A stretch of DNA of 64,000 nucleotides from Flavobacterium davisii (GTDB lineage: Bacteria > Bacteroidota > Bacteroidia > Flavobacteriales > Flavobacteriaceae). The translations under genes were made by a program, and so were the position numbers. The DNA is taken from contig NZ_CP067378.1 in assembly GCF_019565505.1 (NCBI RefSeq), forward strand, positions 3,196,501-3,260,500. Reading direction: 5' to 3'. The notes below the pieces were generated by a model. That model saw nothing but the letters and a program-made list of their open reading frames with translations. It did no database searches and was not told where the DNA came from. Of the stretch, positions 31,362 through 41,963 are shown piece by piece. Positions within the stretch are counted from its first letter, which is position 1. Each line of letters begins with the position of its first letter.

Positions 31362-33539
31362 ATGAACAAAATATTTAGATATATATTTCTTTTTATTAAT
31401 TCGCAAATTTTAGGATTTTATAGTGGTGCAGATAATACTTCTGTAGACAGTTCTTATTATTATTCTGAAAAAGCAATACGATTTAAAGAGTTTAAGATTT
31501 ATGATAGAGCTTTAGAAAATGCCAATAAATCTATTGTGTTTGCTAAAAAAAGAGCAAACAGCGCATCACTTGCAAATGGATATTATACTTTAGGAATCAT
31601 TTATTTAGATTTCGAAAAATACGATGATGCAATAGAAAAATTTATTCGGGCAATTTCTGTTTATAATACTTTAGAACCGTCTACCAAATTAGCCTCTTCT
31701 TATTTTAAAATAGGTATTTGTCATTTACATAAAGCAAATAATATAAAAGCAGAAGCTTATTTTAGCAAAGCAAATTCTGTTTACGATAATATTGATTTAC
31801 CAGAAGCTAAAGTTGTTTTACTTTTAGAAAAAGCTAAAATTTATATCAAACAAAATAATTTAAGATTAGCAGAAGCTAATTTGATAAAATTATTAAATAG
31901 TCCTCATTCTAAAGAAATCAGAAGAAATAAATCAGAAATATTTTTTCAATTAGGACTTATTAAAAGTCAAGAAAGAAGATATGTAGATGCCTTAGAATAT
32001 TTAAAAACATCCTATTTATTAAGTAGAAAAGAAAAAAATGCTTGTTTAGAATTACGATCTACAGAAGAATTAAGTAAAATTTATGAATTAAATGCTTTAA
32101 CTAATAATTCTTTACTATTTTTAAAAAAACATCTTCGTATAAAAGATTCTTTAGAACGAGTAGGAGAGCTTAAAAATCAGCATTTGATCAACGAGCAGGT
32201 AAAAGTTGATGATCTTATGAAATCCATAGAAAAAATGGACAAAGACAAACGAAGTCAAGAAAAAGCAACTCAATTTTCTAAGCTGATAAATATTTTAGCA
32301 ATAGCCTTAATCACAATTCTTTCTTTATTAAGCCTTTCCCTTTATAAAAACAATATAATTCGTAATAAATCTAATGAATTATTAAGAGAAAAAAATAATG
32401 AGCTAAAAATAGCAAAAGAAAGAATAGAAAAGGCATCCAAAGCTAGAACAGAATTCTTGTCTACAGTAAGTCATGAATTAAGAACCCCATTAAATGCTAT
32501 AAATGGTATATCCCATTTATTATTAGAAGAAAACCCCAAAAAAAGCCAAATAGAATATTTAAAATCTTTAAAATTTTCTGGAAATTATCTTTTAACTTAT
32601 ATAAATGAAATCCTAGAAATCAATAGAATTGAATCAAATAATATAGAAATAGAATTAATTAATTTTAATTTTAGAGAACTAATTAATAATATACATAAAT
32701 CCTTAAAAGAATTAGCAGACCAAAATAATAACTTATTTAAGCTAGAAATAGATGAAAAAATTCCTCAAAATTTAATAGGGGATACAACTAAAATATCACA
32801 AATTTTTATCAATCTAATAAACAATGCCTTGAAATTTACAAAAAATGGAGAGGTCGTATTTATTGCCAACTTACTTTCTGAAAGTGAAAATTTATGTGAT
32901 ATTCATTTCGAAATTAAGGATACAGGTATCGGAATACCAGAAAATAAACAAGAAGAAATTTTTGAAAGTTTTTCACAAGGTTCTGTAGAAATAAATAGAA
33001 AATATGGAGGAACAGGATTAGGACTTACCATTGTAAAAAGATTAGTAGCTCTAATGAAAGGAGATATAAAAGTAATGAGTACCGTAGATAAAGGTTCTCG
33101 ATTTTATTTTGACCTAACATTAGAAAAAGGAACCAAAGAAATAGAAACATCAGATCAAACATTAAATAATAAAGTATTTATTGGCAAAAAAGTTTTACTT
33201 GTAGAAGACAATAAAATCAATCAAATGATTACAAAGAAAATCCTAGAAAAGAAAAAGATGCTAGTTACACTATGTGAAACTGGTGAGGATTCTATTGAAA
33301 TGATGCGTAAAAATCAATATGATATTACTTTAATGGATGTTCATTTACCGGGTATAAATGGAACAATTGCTACAGAAAAAATTAGAAAATTTGATGAAGA
33401 AACCCCTATTATTGCACTAACAGCTATTTCTTTAAATGAAAATAGAGAAATGCTATTATCTTATGGAATGACGGATGTTATTACGAAACCATTTAATCCT
33501 GATGATTTTTATAAAATAATAGAAACGAATCTGCTTTAA
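31362..33539 (+). CDS. TPR-containing hybrid sensor histidine kinase/response regulator
   Basis: A 725-residue protein. The first ~20 residues are hydrophobic (signal or anchor); TPR-like repeats span about residues 30-270 ('ANGYYTLGIIYLDFEKYDDAIEKFIRAISVYN'), then one transmembrane helix at about 310-330. A coiled coil leads to the HisKA domain with phospho-acceptor H371 in 'VSHELRTPLNAI'. HATPase_c carries 'INLINNALKFT', 'DTGIGIPENKQEEIFESF' and 'GGTGLGLTIVKRL'. The C-terminal receiver has 'LLVEDNKINQ', D659 in 'DITLMDVHLPG', and 'PIIALTA'. This is the TPR-HK-REC type common in Bacteroidota; the input and output partners are unknown. It follows gap by 30 bp. Confidence 0.92.
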   Translation: MNKIFRYIFLFINSQILGFYSGADNTSVDSSYYYSEKAIRFKEFKIYDRALENANKSIVFAKKRANSASLANGYYTLGIIYLDFEKYDDAIEKFIRAISVYNTLEPSTKLASSYFKIGICHLHKANNIKAEAYFSKANSVYDNIDLPEAKVVLLLEKAKIYIKQNNLRLAEANLIKLLNSPHSKEIRRNKSEIFFQLGLIKSQERRYVDALEYLKTSYLLSRKEKNACLELRSTEELSKIYELNALTNNSLLFLKKHLRIKDSLERVGELKNQHLINEQVKVDDLMKSIEKMDKDKRSQEKATQFSKLINILAIALITILSLLSLSLYKNNIIRNKSNELLREKNNELKIAKERIEKASKARTEFLSTVSHELRTPLNAINGISHLLLEENPKKSQIEYLKSLKFSGNYLLTYINEILEINRIESNNIEIELINFNFRELINNIHKSLKELADQNNNLFKLEIDEKIPQNLIGDTTKISQIFINLINNALKFTKNGEVVFIANLLSESENLCDIHFEIKDTGIGIPENKQEEIFESFSQGSVEINRKYGGTGLGLTIVKRLVALMKGDIKVMSTVDKGSRFYFDLTLEKGTKEIETSDQTLNNKVFIGKKVLLVEDNKINQMITKKILEKKKMLVTLCETGEDSIEMMRKNQYDITLMDVHLPGINGTIATEKIRKFDEETPIIALTAISLNENREMLLSYGMTDVITKPFNPDDFYKIIETNLL

Positions 33540-33898
33540 TTTATTCCTTCTATTAGCAAATTGAAACGAAATCTTTAGCCCTTTTACGCCTTAATTCCCA
33601 ATGCGTATTATACTTTATGCGCGAGATAAAAAGACCAAAAAAGGAACAAAAATTGTCTTGCAGATGGAAAAAACAATCAAAATGCAACCCATTTTTTGTC
33701 CCTTCGACCCAAGGGAGAAGTCCCATAATATGAATCAAGTATAATTGAAAGTTTTTTTATATTTTACAATAGCTTTTTACTAGCTATGTTTTGTAAATTT
33801 GGGACTTTAAAAAGCTAAAATGTTTTATTTCAAAAAAAAGCAAAGATATGTTTTTGAAATAATAATGATTTTTCCAAAAACATATTACATTTAAAACA
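33540..33898. repeat. Intergenic region with degenerate dispersed repeat
   Basis: 33585-33735 carries a diverged member of the repeat found at 52905-52970 (CGCATTAGACTTTATGTGCGAGATGAAAAGAC versus GCGTATTATACTTTATGCGCGAGATAAAAAGAC). TAAATTTG at 33794-33801 is a candidate -7 element for the hsd operon. Confidence 0.55.
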
Positions 33899-35880
33899 AT
33901 GACCACACACCAACAACATATAAAATTCATTTGGGATATAGCCGATTTATTACGTGGACCTTACAGACCACCACAGTACGAACGTGTGATGTTACCTATG
34001 ACCGTATTACGTCGTTTTGATTCAGTGTTAGAAAACACAAAAGAAGAAGTAATAAACGAATACAACAGCCTAAAAACCAAATATAACAACGATATTCCGG
34101 TTTCTATTTTAACCTCTAAACTAGAAAAATTACAGGGCAAAAATTTTACAATACCTCACCCTTTACGTTCGAAAAGTTAAAAGGCGCACAAGATAATATC
34201 GCACAAGACTTAGCAAGCTACATTAACGGGTTTTCACCCAACGTAAGGCAGATATTTGAGTTTTTCGATTTTGAAAAAGAAATATTTGCGATGAACGATG
34301 CTAATATTTTGTACTTAATCATATCCGAATTTGCTAAAGTCAATTTGCATCCTACTATGGTTTCTAACCGCGATATGGGTTTGATTTTTGAAAACTTAAT
34401 TCGACGATTCAATGAGTTAGCAAATGAAACTGCGGGGGACCACTTTACACCTCGTGAAATCATCAAGCTGATGGTGAATATTTTATTCATTGATGATGAT
34501 AACTTCCTACAAGGCAAATCGGTGATTCGCGAAATTATGGACCCTACTTGTGGTACAGGCGGTATGTTATCTGAAGCTAAAAATCACGTAAAAGAACTCA
34601 ATGAAGATGCTATATTAGTGGCTTACGGACAAGACTATAACAAAAGAGCATTTGCCACAGCGGCAGCCGATTTATTGATTAAAAACGATTCCAATTCAAA
34701 ATTTGAAGACACCATAAAATATGGTGATACATTAATAGAAGATCAGTTTCCTGATAAAAAATTTGATTACCTAATTGCCAATCCGCCTTTTGGGGTAGAT
34801 TGGAAAAAACAAAAAGATCAAATAGGCCGTGACAAAACTGGGCGATTTACAGCAGGTTTACCCCGCGTAAATGATGGTGCTTTATTATTCTTGCAACACA
34901 TGATTAGCAAGTTTGAACCTTTTGATCCAAAAAATAAAAAATACGGTTCGCGTTTAGCAATCGTGTTTAGTGGTTCGCCTATGTTTTCTGGAGGAGCAGG
35001 CTCTGGTGAAAGCGATATACGCAAATGGATTATTGAAAACGATTGGCTAGAAAGTATCATTGCCTTACCCGAACAAATGTTTTATAACACAGGCATTACC
35101 ACCTATATATGGGTATTGACCAATAGAAAAAAAGACGACCGAAAAGGTAAAATCCAGTTGTTTGATGCCCGCGATTTTTATATTCCTATGCGTAAAAGTC
35201 AAGGAAGCAAACGCCGTAAAATAGGAGAAGGCGATGTAAATGATGGTATCATACAGGTAATGGAACCCGATCATATTGCTATGATTACCCAAGAATACGG
35301 TTTACATACCACAACCGAACATTCTAAAATTTTGGACAATGACGATTTTGGTTTTACGAGAGTAACCATAGAGCGCCCTTTGCGTTTAAAATACCAAATG
35401 AGTTTAGAAGCTAAAACGGCTTTCTTAGATGCTTGCCCTCATTTGTTAGACGATGTACAAGCTATCGATAAAAAACTAGGGCGTGCACCTTTACTCGATT
35501 GGAATAAAACACTCAAAGAAATCAAAAAAATCAACCAACTAAAATGGTCTGCTAGAGAACTCAGTTTATTTAGAAGTGTATTTACAACCAAAGATCCTGA
35601 AGCCGAAAAAGTACTAAAAGGCAAAAACGAGTACGAAGCCGATGCCGATTTACGTGATTTTGAAAACATTCCTTTAAAAATAAACATACAAGACTATTTT
35701 AAAAATGAAGTACTACCTTTTGTACCCGATGCTTGGATGGATCGTACCAAAGATAAAGTAGGCTACGAAATCAATTTTAATCGTTATTTCTTTACGATGA
35801 GTGAAAATCGTTCGTTGCAAGAAATTAATGAAGAATTAGGTATAGTTGAGAATCAAATTTTGGATTTATTAAATAATTAA
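33899..35880 (+). CDS. hsdM: Type I restriction-modification DNA methyltransferase HsdM (frameshifted)
   Basis: N6-adenine methyltransferase subunit. N-terminal helical domain ('HIKFIWDIADLLRGPYRPPQYERVMLPMTVLRRFD') then SAM-binding 'MDPTCGTGGMLSEAKNH' and catalytic 'DYLIANPPFGVDW', with 'FTPREIIKLMVNIL' before them. An extra T near 34149 restores 'LQGKNFYNTSPFTFEKLKGAQDNIAQ' and joins the halves into about 660 residues. Followed two bases later by hsdS. Its codon use is somewhat richer in C than in surrounding core genes, in keeping with an acquired locus. Confidence 0.93.
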
Positions 35881-35882
35881 GT

Positions 35883-37154
35883 ATGAGTAATTATTTAGAT
35901 TGGCAAAATAAGATTTCATCAGATAGAAAGATTGTGCCACTTTTTTACATTGCTGATTTTTCAATTTCACCAGTAGATAAAATAATAAAGGAAGAAGAAG
36001 AAAAGGTTAGTTTATGTAATTATACAGATGTATATAAAAACAAATATATTACCTCTGATCTAGAATTTATGGAAGGTTCAGCATCAGAGAATGAAATAAA
36101 CCGTTTTCAAATACAAGATGGAGATATTTTAATTACTAAAGATTCTGAAAGTTGGGATGATATTGGAATTCCTGCAATGGTAGTTGGAAATTTTGAAAAC
36201 ACAACAGTTTGTGGTTATCATTTGGCACTTATGAGACCAAAGAAAAATTTAGTAAATCCAAAATTTGTCTTCTATTGCTTCGAGTCAAAAACACATAGAA
36301 CACAATTAGAAATTGAAGCCACTGGAGTTACTCGATTTGGTATCCCTAAAGATGCTATTGGAAAATATAAAATCCCACTTCCATCACTCGAACAACAAAA
36401 CAAAATTGTAAACTATTTAGACCGCGAAATTGCCAAAATAGATGCCTTAATTGAAAAGAAAACAAAATTAATCGCGCTACTTGAAGAAAAGAAAAAAGCC
36501 GTTATCAATCAAGCGGTAACCAAAGGCTTAGATACTACTGTAGCTATGAAGGATTCGGGCATAGAATGGCTAGGGGAAATTCCTGAACATTGGGAAGTAG
36601 TGAAGTTGAAGTACCTTGTGAATAAAATTGACGAACTTAATTACGCTGATGTAGAACATAAAATCGCTGTTGAAAATATCATAGGTTTTAGTGGTAAATT
36701 AACCAATTTAGAAAGTTTCAACTATGAAGGTATTACAACTAAATTTAAAAAGAATGATATAATTTTTAACAAACTGAGACCATATTTAGGAAAAGTATAT
36801 TTAGCAAAAGAAGAAGGTGGCGTTTATGGAGAATTACTTGTATTAAGACCAAATGAAAAACTAGTTTCTAAATTCTTGTTTTATGTGATGATTAGCACAA
36901 ACTTTATTGATTTGGTAAATTCTTCAACAACAGGAGCTAAAATGCCCAGAGCAAGTTGGGAAGATTTTATTAAACATATAGATATACCATTAATTTCCAT
37001 AGATGAACAACAAAATATCACTGACTTTTTAGAAATAATGTTAACTAAAAATGAGGAACTTTCTAATAGGTTGTTAAGTTCTATTGAATTATTAAAAGAA
37101 AAACGAACTACCATTATATCAGCTGCAATTAATGGCAAAATAAACTTAGATTAA
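35883..37154 (+). CDS. hsdS: Type I restriction-modification specificity subunit HsdS
   Basis: A 423-residue protein with two target-recognition domains (about 1-165 and 225-380), each followed by a long helical spacer: 'PSLEQQNKIVNYLDREIAKIDALIEKKTKLIALLEEKKKAVINQAVTKG' and 'ISIDEQQNITDFLEIMLTKNEELSNRLLSSIELLKEKRTTIISAAINGKI'. 'GIEWLGEIPEHWEVVKLKYL' starts the second half, as is typical. The first TRD starts with an unusual 'MSNYLDWQNKISSDRKIVPLFYIADFS'. Sets the bipartite recognition sequence of the HsdMSR complex. Two bases from hsdM; one base from the ATPase fragment. Confidence 0.92.
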   Translation: MSNYLDWQNKISSDRKIVPLFYIADFSISPVDKIIKEEEEKVSLCNYTDVYKNKYITSDLEFMEGSASENEINRFQIQDGDILITKDSESWDDIGIPAMVVGNFENTTVCGYHLALMRPKKNLVNPKFVFYCFESKTHRTQLEIEATGVTRFGIPKDAIGKYKIPLPSLEQQNKIVNYLDREIAKIDALIEKKTKLIALLEEKKKAVINQAVTKGLDTTVAMKDSGIEWLGEIPEHWEVVKLKYLVNKIDELNYADVEHKIAVENIIGFSGKLTNLESFNYEGITTKFKKNDIIFNKLRPYLGKVYLAKEEGGVYGELLVLRPNEKLVSKFLFYVMISTNFIDLVNSSTTGAKMPRASWEDFIKHIDIPLISIDEQQNITDFLEIMLTKNEELSNRLLSSIELLKEKRTTIISAAINGKINLD

Positions 37155-37155
37155 T

Positions 37156-37439
37156 ATGCGAATTCGAGAGTTAAGTATAAAAAATTTCAGGGCATTAGAA
37201 GATGACCATTATTTTGAATTCAATTCTAACATTACTTTAATAGCAGGTGTTAACGGAAAAGGGAAAACAGCCATTTTAGACGCTTTGGTTTTGGCTTTAT
37301 CGCGTTTGAAGGAATTCCAGCTGTGCGACAAGAATTAATTAATACTTTTATAGGTACAGAAACAAACTGTTTTGATGTAAATACAAATCCTATTATACCA
37401 AGACCAAACAATCATTTAAATCATTCAGGTAAAGTATGA
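37156..37439 (+). pseudogene. Truncated AAA (RecF/SMC-like) ATPase remnant
   Basis: Begins 'MRIRELSIKNFRALEDDHYFEFNSNITLIAGVNGKGKTAILDALVLAL', a typical N-terminus of AAA_23-type ATPases with a Walker A (GVNGKGKT). A frame change near 37310 then leads into a ~43-residue tail ('FEGIPAVRQELINTFIGTE...NNHLNHSGKV') that does not look like the rest of such an ATPase. No Walker B or signature motif remains, so the gene is a deletion remnant or a fusion of two fragments. Such ATPases often sit within type I RM loci as extra defence genes. Its stop overlaps the hsdR start (ATGA). Confidence 0.7.
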
Positions 37440-40400
37440 GAAATGCCCAAACTAAAGAAATAGCCTTTGAAAAAAGTATAGAAACCGTATTGCTTGCTAC
37501 AGGTTACAAAACTATTATTAGTAGCAGTTACGACAAAGACAAAGCTTTTTTTCCTGAAACGACACTCGCTTTTATACAAGATACCCAGCCTACAACCCGG
37601 GAAAAGTTGCAAACTATTTTAGGCGACAATACTGGGAATCAAATTTTATATGATTTGACCAAATGGATTGAGCTTCACGGTATTTTGGCCACTTTACGCC
37701 ACGGTTTTAAATGTTATGGCAAACAATTGCACTTGGCATATTATAAACCTTCGCATTCTATGAATGAAGAAGTTTTAGAACGCTATCATAAAAATAGATT
37801 CGGGATTACGCGACAGCTTTATTATAGCAATCGCAATCAAAATTCAATTGATGTTGTTTTAAGTGTAAACGGTATTCCATTGGTCACCTTAGAGCTTAAA
37901 AACCAACTATCCCATCAAAATATAACCCACGCTAAAAAACAATATTGCCACGATCGGGATCCGCGTGAACTGCTCTTTGAGTTTAAAAAAGAACACTCGT
38001 TCATTTTGCTGTAGATACAGATCAGGTCGAAATGACCACGCGTTTAGCTAAAGATGCCACTTATTTTCTTCCGTTTAACAAAGGCAACGAAGGCGGTGCA
38101 GGCAATCCTGTAGATCTAGAAGGATTAAGTTATAAAACAGCCTATCTCTGGAAAGAAGTCTTGCAAAAAGATAGCCTAATGGATATTTTAGGGAAGTTTA
38201 TTCATTTGCAAGTAGAGGAAAGAATCACGGACGAAGGAAGAAAATTAAAAAAAGAAACCATGATTTTCCCTCGTTATCATCAGTTACAAGCCGTTCGCAG
38301 TATGATTGCAACTTCCTTGAGTGATAATGTTGGGACTAATTATTTAATAGAACATTCCGCAGGAAGTGGCAAAAGTAATACCATAGCCCGGGTAGCGCAT
38401 CGTTTATCCTCTTTACATAAAGCAGATAATACCCGTTTGTTCGATTCGGTAATAGTCATTACAGATCGTGTGGTATTAGACAGACAATTACAAGACACTA
38501 TTTACCAGTTTGAACATAAAAAAGGCGTTGTTTTAAAAATAGATAAAGACTCCAAACAATTAGCCGAAGCTCTAGAAAATGGTATTCCTATTATTATAAC
38601 CACCTTACAAAAGTTTCCGTTTGTAACCGATCAATTACGAAAACTAGCCGAAGAACGCGGAGAAGAAACAACAGGCTTATTAAAAACAAAAAATTACGCC
38701 ATTTTAGTTGACGAAGCCCACAGCTCACAATCAGGAGAAACCGCCGCCGATTTAAAAGAGGTACTGGGTGGCGAAGCCTTAGCACAAGAAGCGCAAGAAA
38801 AAGCACAAGAAGAAGAAGCCCAAGGTTTAGAGGCTCTTTACCGTAATATGGCAAAACGCGGACAACAAAAAAACATCAGTTTCTTTGCTTTTACCGCTAC
38901 ACCCAAACATAAAACCATAAAATTATTTGCCACTAATGGCGAACCGCTTCACAAATACACGATGCGTCAAGCCATTGAAGAAGGTTTTATCTTAGATGTT
39001 TTAGAAAATTATACCTCTTATGCTACTTTTTACAAATTGATTAAAGCTTCCGAAGAAGATCCTAAAGTAGAACGCAAGAAGGCAGCTAGAGCCTTAGGCC
39101 GTTTTATGCGTTTGCATCCGCACAATATTGCACAAAAAACAGAGGTTATGGTCGAACACTTTTACCAATCGACTCGCCATAAAATAGGAGGCAAAGCAAA
39201 AGCAATGGTCGTAACAGGTTCTCGATTAGAAGCGGTTCGATACAAGCAAAGTTTTGACGAAGTAATTAAAGCCAAAGGCTATAATATAAAATCATTAGTA
39301 GCTTTTTCGGGAGAAGTCAAAGACGATAAATTGCCTGATACCCTTTATACAGAAGTGGAAATGAATAAGGGCATCAAAGAAAAAGATTTGCCGGAACATT
39401 TTGCCACTCCAGAATACAGTATCTTATTAGTAGCCGATAAATACCAAACAGGTTTTGATCAACCGCTTTTGCATACTATGTATGTAGATAAACGTTTGTC
39501 GGGTATTCAAGCAGTACAAACATTATCGCGTTTAAATCGTACCCATCCGCTTAAAGAAGACACCTTTGTACTTGATTTTGTAAATGACCGCGAGGAAATT
39601 CAAGCCGCTTTTAAAACCTATTATGAAGGTGCTGTACTAGGTCAGGAAGCAGATCCTAATAATTTATATCGTATTCAACAAGAATTATTAGTAGAAGATA
39701 TATTTACTTATAATGATATAAACCATTTTACTGAAATCTATTTTAAACCTAAGGAAAAACAAAGCAATAAGGATCACGAGGATATGAATCATATCTTAGA
39801 TATTCCTGTTGAAAATTTCAGACACTTTTTACAAGAGCAAGAAGAAGAAGCAGAATTATGGAGAGGTAAAATAACAGCCTATAAAAACTTGTATGCTTTT
39901 TTAAGTCAAATTATTCCTTATCAAGATTCAGATTTAGAAAAACTTTTTATTTTCTTAAGACATTTATCAAACAAATTACCCAAACGAAATACAGGAGCAG
40001 CCTATAATTTTGATGATACAGTTCGTTTAGAATATTATCGTTTGCAAAAAATTAGTGAAGGCTCTATAAGTTTAAAAACCCCTAAACAATACCAACTTGA
40101 TGGCCCAACGGATGTTGCAACAGGAATGGTACGAGAAGAATATACTCCTATATCTAGAATTGTAGATGTAGTAAATGAACGTTACGGAACTGATTTTACC
40201 CAAGCCGATCAATATTTCTTTGATCAAATTGTAGAATCGGCTATTCAAAATGAAGATATTATTCAAGCAGCACAATCCAATCCACAAGATAAATTTACTT
40301 TGATGTTCAAAAATGTTTTGCAACAATTATTTGTAGAACGCATCGATCAAAATGAAGATATTTTTGCTAGGTACATGGAAGAAAAAGATTTTAATAAGAC

Positions 40401-40455
40401 CATAACGGAACTTTTAGCCAAAGAAGCTTTTAAGAAAATAAATCGTGAAAAATAG
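37436..40455 (+). CDS. hsdR: Type I restriction endonuclease subunit HsdR (frameshifted)
   Basis: Motor and nuclease subunit, about 1006 residues when restored. The N-terminal PD-(D/E)xK nuclease includes 'SIDVVLSVNGIPLVTLELKN' (D, then E-x-K). Superfamily 2 motor motifs: Walker A 'EHSAGSGKSNT', DEAH box 'LVDEAHSSQSG', 'FFAFTATPKHKT', and 'SRLNRTHP'. An extra A near 37990 joins 'LFEFKKRTLVHFAVDTDQVEMTTRLAKDATYFLPFNKG'. The C-terminal helical domain binds HsdM. The gene starts in an ATGA overlap with the preceding remnant, and a perfect 15-bp inverted repeat follows. Confidence 0.94.
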
Positions 40456-40515
40456 ACTTTCGAAATAATTATGAATCCTTTCAACTCAATATTAATCAAT
40501 TATGACTATTAAAGA

Positions 40516-40548
40516 AATACCATTTAAACCAGAGGTTTAAATGGTATT
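40516..40548. repeat. Perfect 15-bp inverted repeat after hsdR
   Basis: AATACCATTTAAACC / GGTTTAAATGGTATT around a 3-base loop. There is no T run, so it is not a standard terminator. Its ATACCATTTA end equals the ends of the family 2 MITE-like elements, so it may be a minimal or collapsed copy. Confidence 0.7.
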
Positions 40549-40616
40549 AAATTCTTGATGTTCTATATTATTATATTTTATTCCCCATAAGCATAAAAGT
40601 TCATAGATTAGTTTTT

Positions 40617-40920
40617 GGGTTCAACGAAGACCCTTTTTGGTTCAAAGAAGAACCTTTTGGGTTCAAAGAAGCACCTTTTGGGTTCAAATAAGAACCTTTT
40701 TGGTTGAAAGAAGAACCTTTTTGGTTCAACGAAGAACCTTTTTGGTTGAAAGAAGAACCTTTTTGGTTCAATGAAGCACCTTTTTGGTTCAACGAAGACC
40801 CTTTTTGGTTCAATGAAGACCCTTTTTGGTTCAACGAAGAACCTTTTGGGTTCAATGAAGCACCTTTTTGGTTCAACGAAGCACCTTTTGGGTTCAACGA
40901 AGCACCTTTTTGGTTCTATT
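40617..40920. repeat. 21-bp minisatellite A (about 14 units)
   Basis: Tandem units such as GAAGACCCTTTTTGGTTCAAC with variation at a few positions (GAAGAACC/GAAGCACC, TTTTTGG/TTTTGGG, TTCAACG/TTCAATG/TTGAAAG). Because 21 is a multiple of three, several frames stay open: plus 'EEPFWFN', minus 'LNQKGSS' and minus 'EPKRFFV' heptapeptides. None has a convincing gene context, so I treat it as a repeat and not as protein. Confidence 0.85.
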
Positions 40921-41004
40921 TTTAGTCTCTTGTTTGTCGCTAGGTAAGGAGGTGTCACACAATCAATATCAAAAAAGAATCATAATGAGAAACATTTCAT
41001 AAAA

Positions 41005-41590
41005 TAATACCATTTAGACTTAAAATATACTGGATTAAAAAGGAAGTTCTCTATACGTTTTTTTCATTTTAAAAACAACTCGAACAGCGGGTTGTCTATA
41101 ATTGAAATCACCGCTAGTTTGAGCGCGAAGCCAATGTCGTTAAGTTAAGGAAATTTAATTCAAAAATCACTTTGTTATATTGATGATTTTAAAAAGATTA
41201 TGTAATTTCTCCTTACGCCGAAATGACAAGATTATGAAAATTTTCTTGAATAAATCACCGTTCTGTTTGTCACTCCGACGCAAGGAGGAGTCGCTTAATC
41301 TAATTCATTTTTTGAGCGTGCTGTGTTGTTTACTTTATGTGATTTCTACTTACGCCGAAATGACAAGATTATGAAAATTTTCTTGAATAAATCACCCTTC
41401 TGTTTGTCACTCCGACGCAAGGAGGAGTCGCATAATCTAATTCAATTTTTGAGCCTGCTGTGTTGTTTACTTTATGTGATTTATCCTTGCGTCGGGATGA
41501 AACGAGAGGCTTAACTTAATGACATTGAGCGCGAAGCGCATCGAGAACGAACACTCATTTTTGTTGTTTTTGTAGAGGTACTATTTTTAA
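41005..41590. repeat. Duplicated block, copy A (two 137-bp units inside)
   Basis: Starts TAATACCATTTAGACTT and ends GTAGAGGTACTATTTTTAAA. It matches 41963-42961 apart from unit number. Inside, 137-bp units (from about 41215 to 41490) carry CACTCCGACGCAAGGAGGAGTCGC, whose ACTCC/GGAGT arms can form a small hairpin. Short spurious frames arise from the units. Confidence 0.85.
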
Positions 41591-41633
41591 ACCCAGATTA
41601 CGCATTAGACCCGAGCGTAGCGAATAGACGAAG

Positions 41634-41745
41634 TAATATCATTTAAGGTTCAAATTTACTGTAATAATATCGTGTAATATCTCTTGATTCGTATATTCTG
41701 TAGTGAGTTTTGGTTTAGGTAATTTCAAAACTAAAATGGTATAAT
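41634..41745. mobile_element. MITE-like element, family 2 (copy B, reverse)
   Basis: Reverse-complement near-identical copy of 16161-16272, with ends ATCATTTAAGG and CTAAAATGGTATAA. Just before it (41589-41610) lies AAACCCAGATTACGCATTAGA, one end of family 1, so two repeat families meet here. Confidence 0.8.
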
Positions 41746-41963
41746 TAGAACCTCAGAGGGTATAATTATAATCAAAAAGGGATTAATTATAATCTAAAAT
41801 GGATTAATTAGAATCTCAGAAGGTATAATTAGAATCTAAAAGGGATTAATTAGAACCTCAGAAGGTATAATTAGAACCTAAAAGGGATTAATTATAATCT
41901 AAAAGGGATTAATTATAATCTCAGAAGGTATAATTATAATCTCAGAGGGATTAATTATAATCT
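41744..41963. repeat. 21-bp minisatellite B (about 10 units)
   Basis: Two alternating unit types, ATTAGAACCTCAGAAGGTATA and ATTATAATCTAAAAGGGATTA, repeated head to tail. It starts directly at the end of the family 2 MITE and runs into block B. Confidence 0.85.

Noticed and set aside
40601..40958. Heptapeptide-repeat proteins on both strands (KGSSLNQ, EPKRFFV, EEPFWFN)
   Set aside because: Three overlapping frames are open only because the DNA repeats every 21 bp; no ribosome site or gene context supports any of them.
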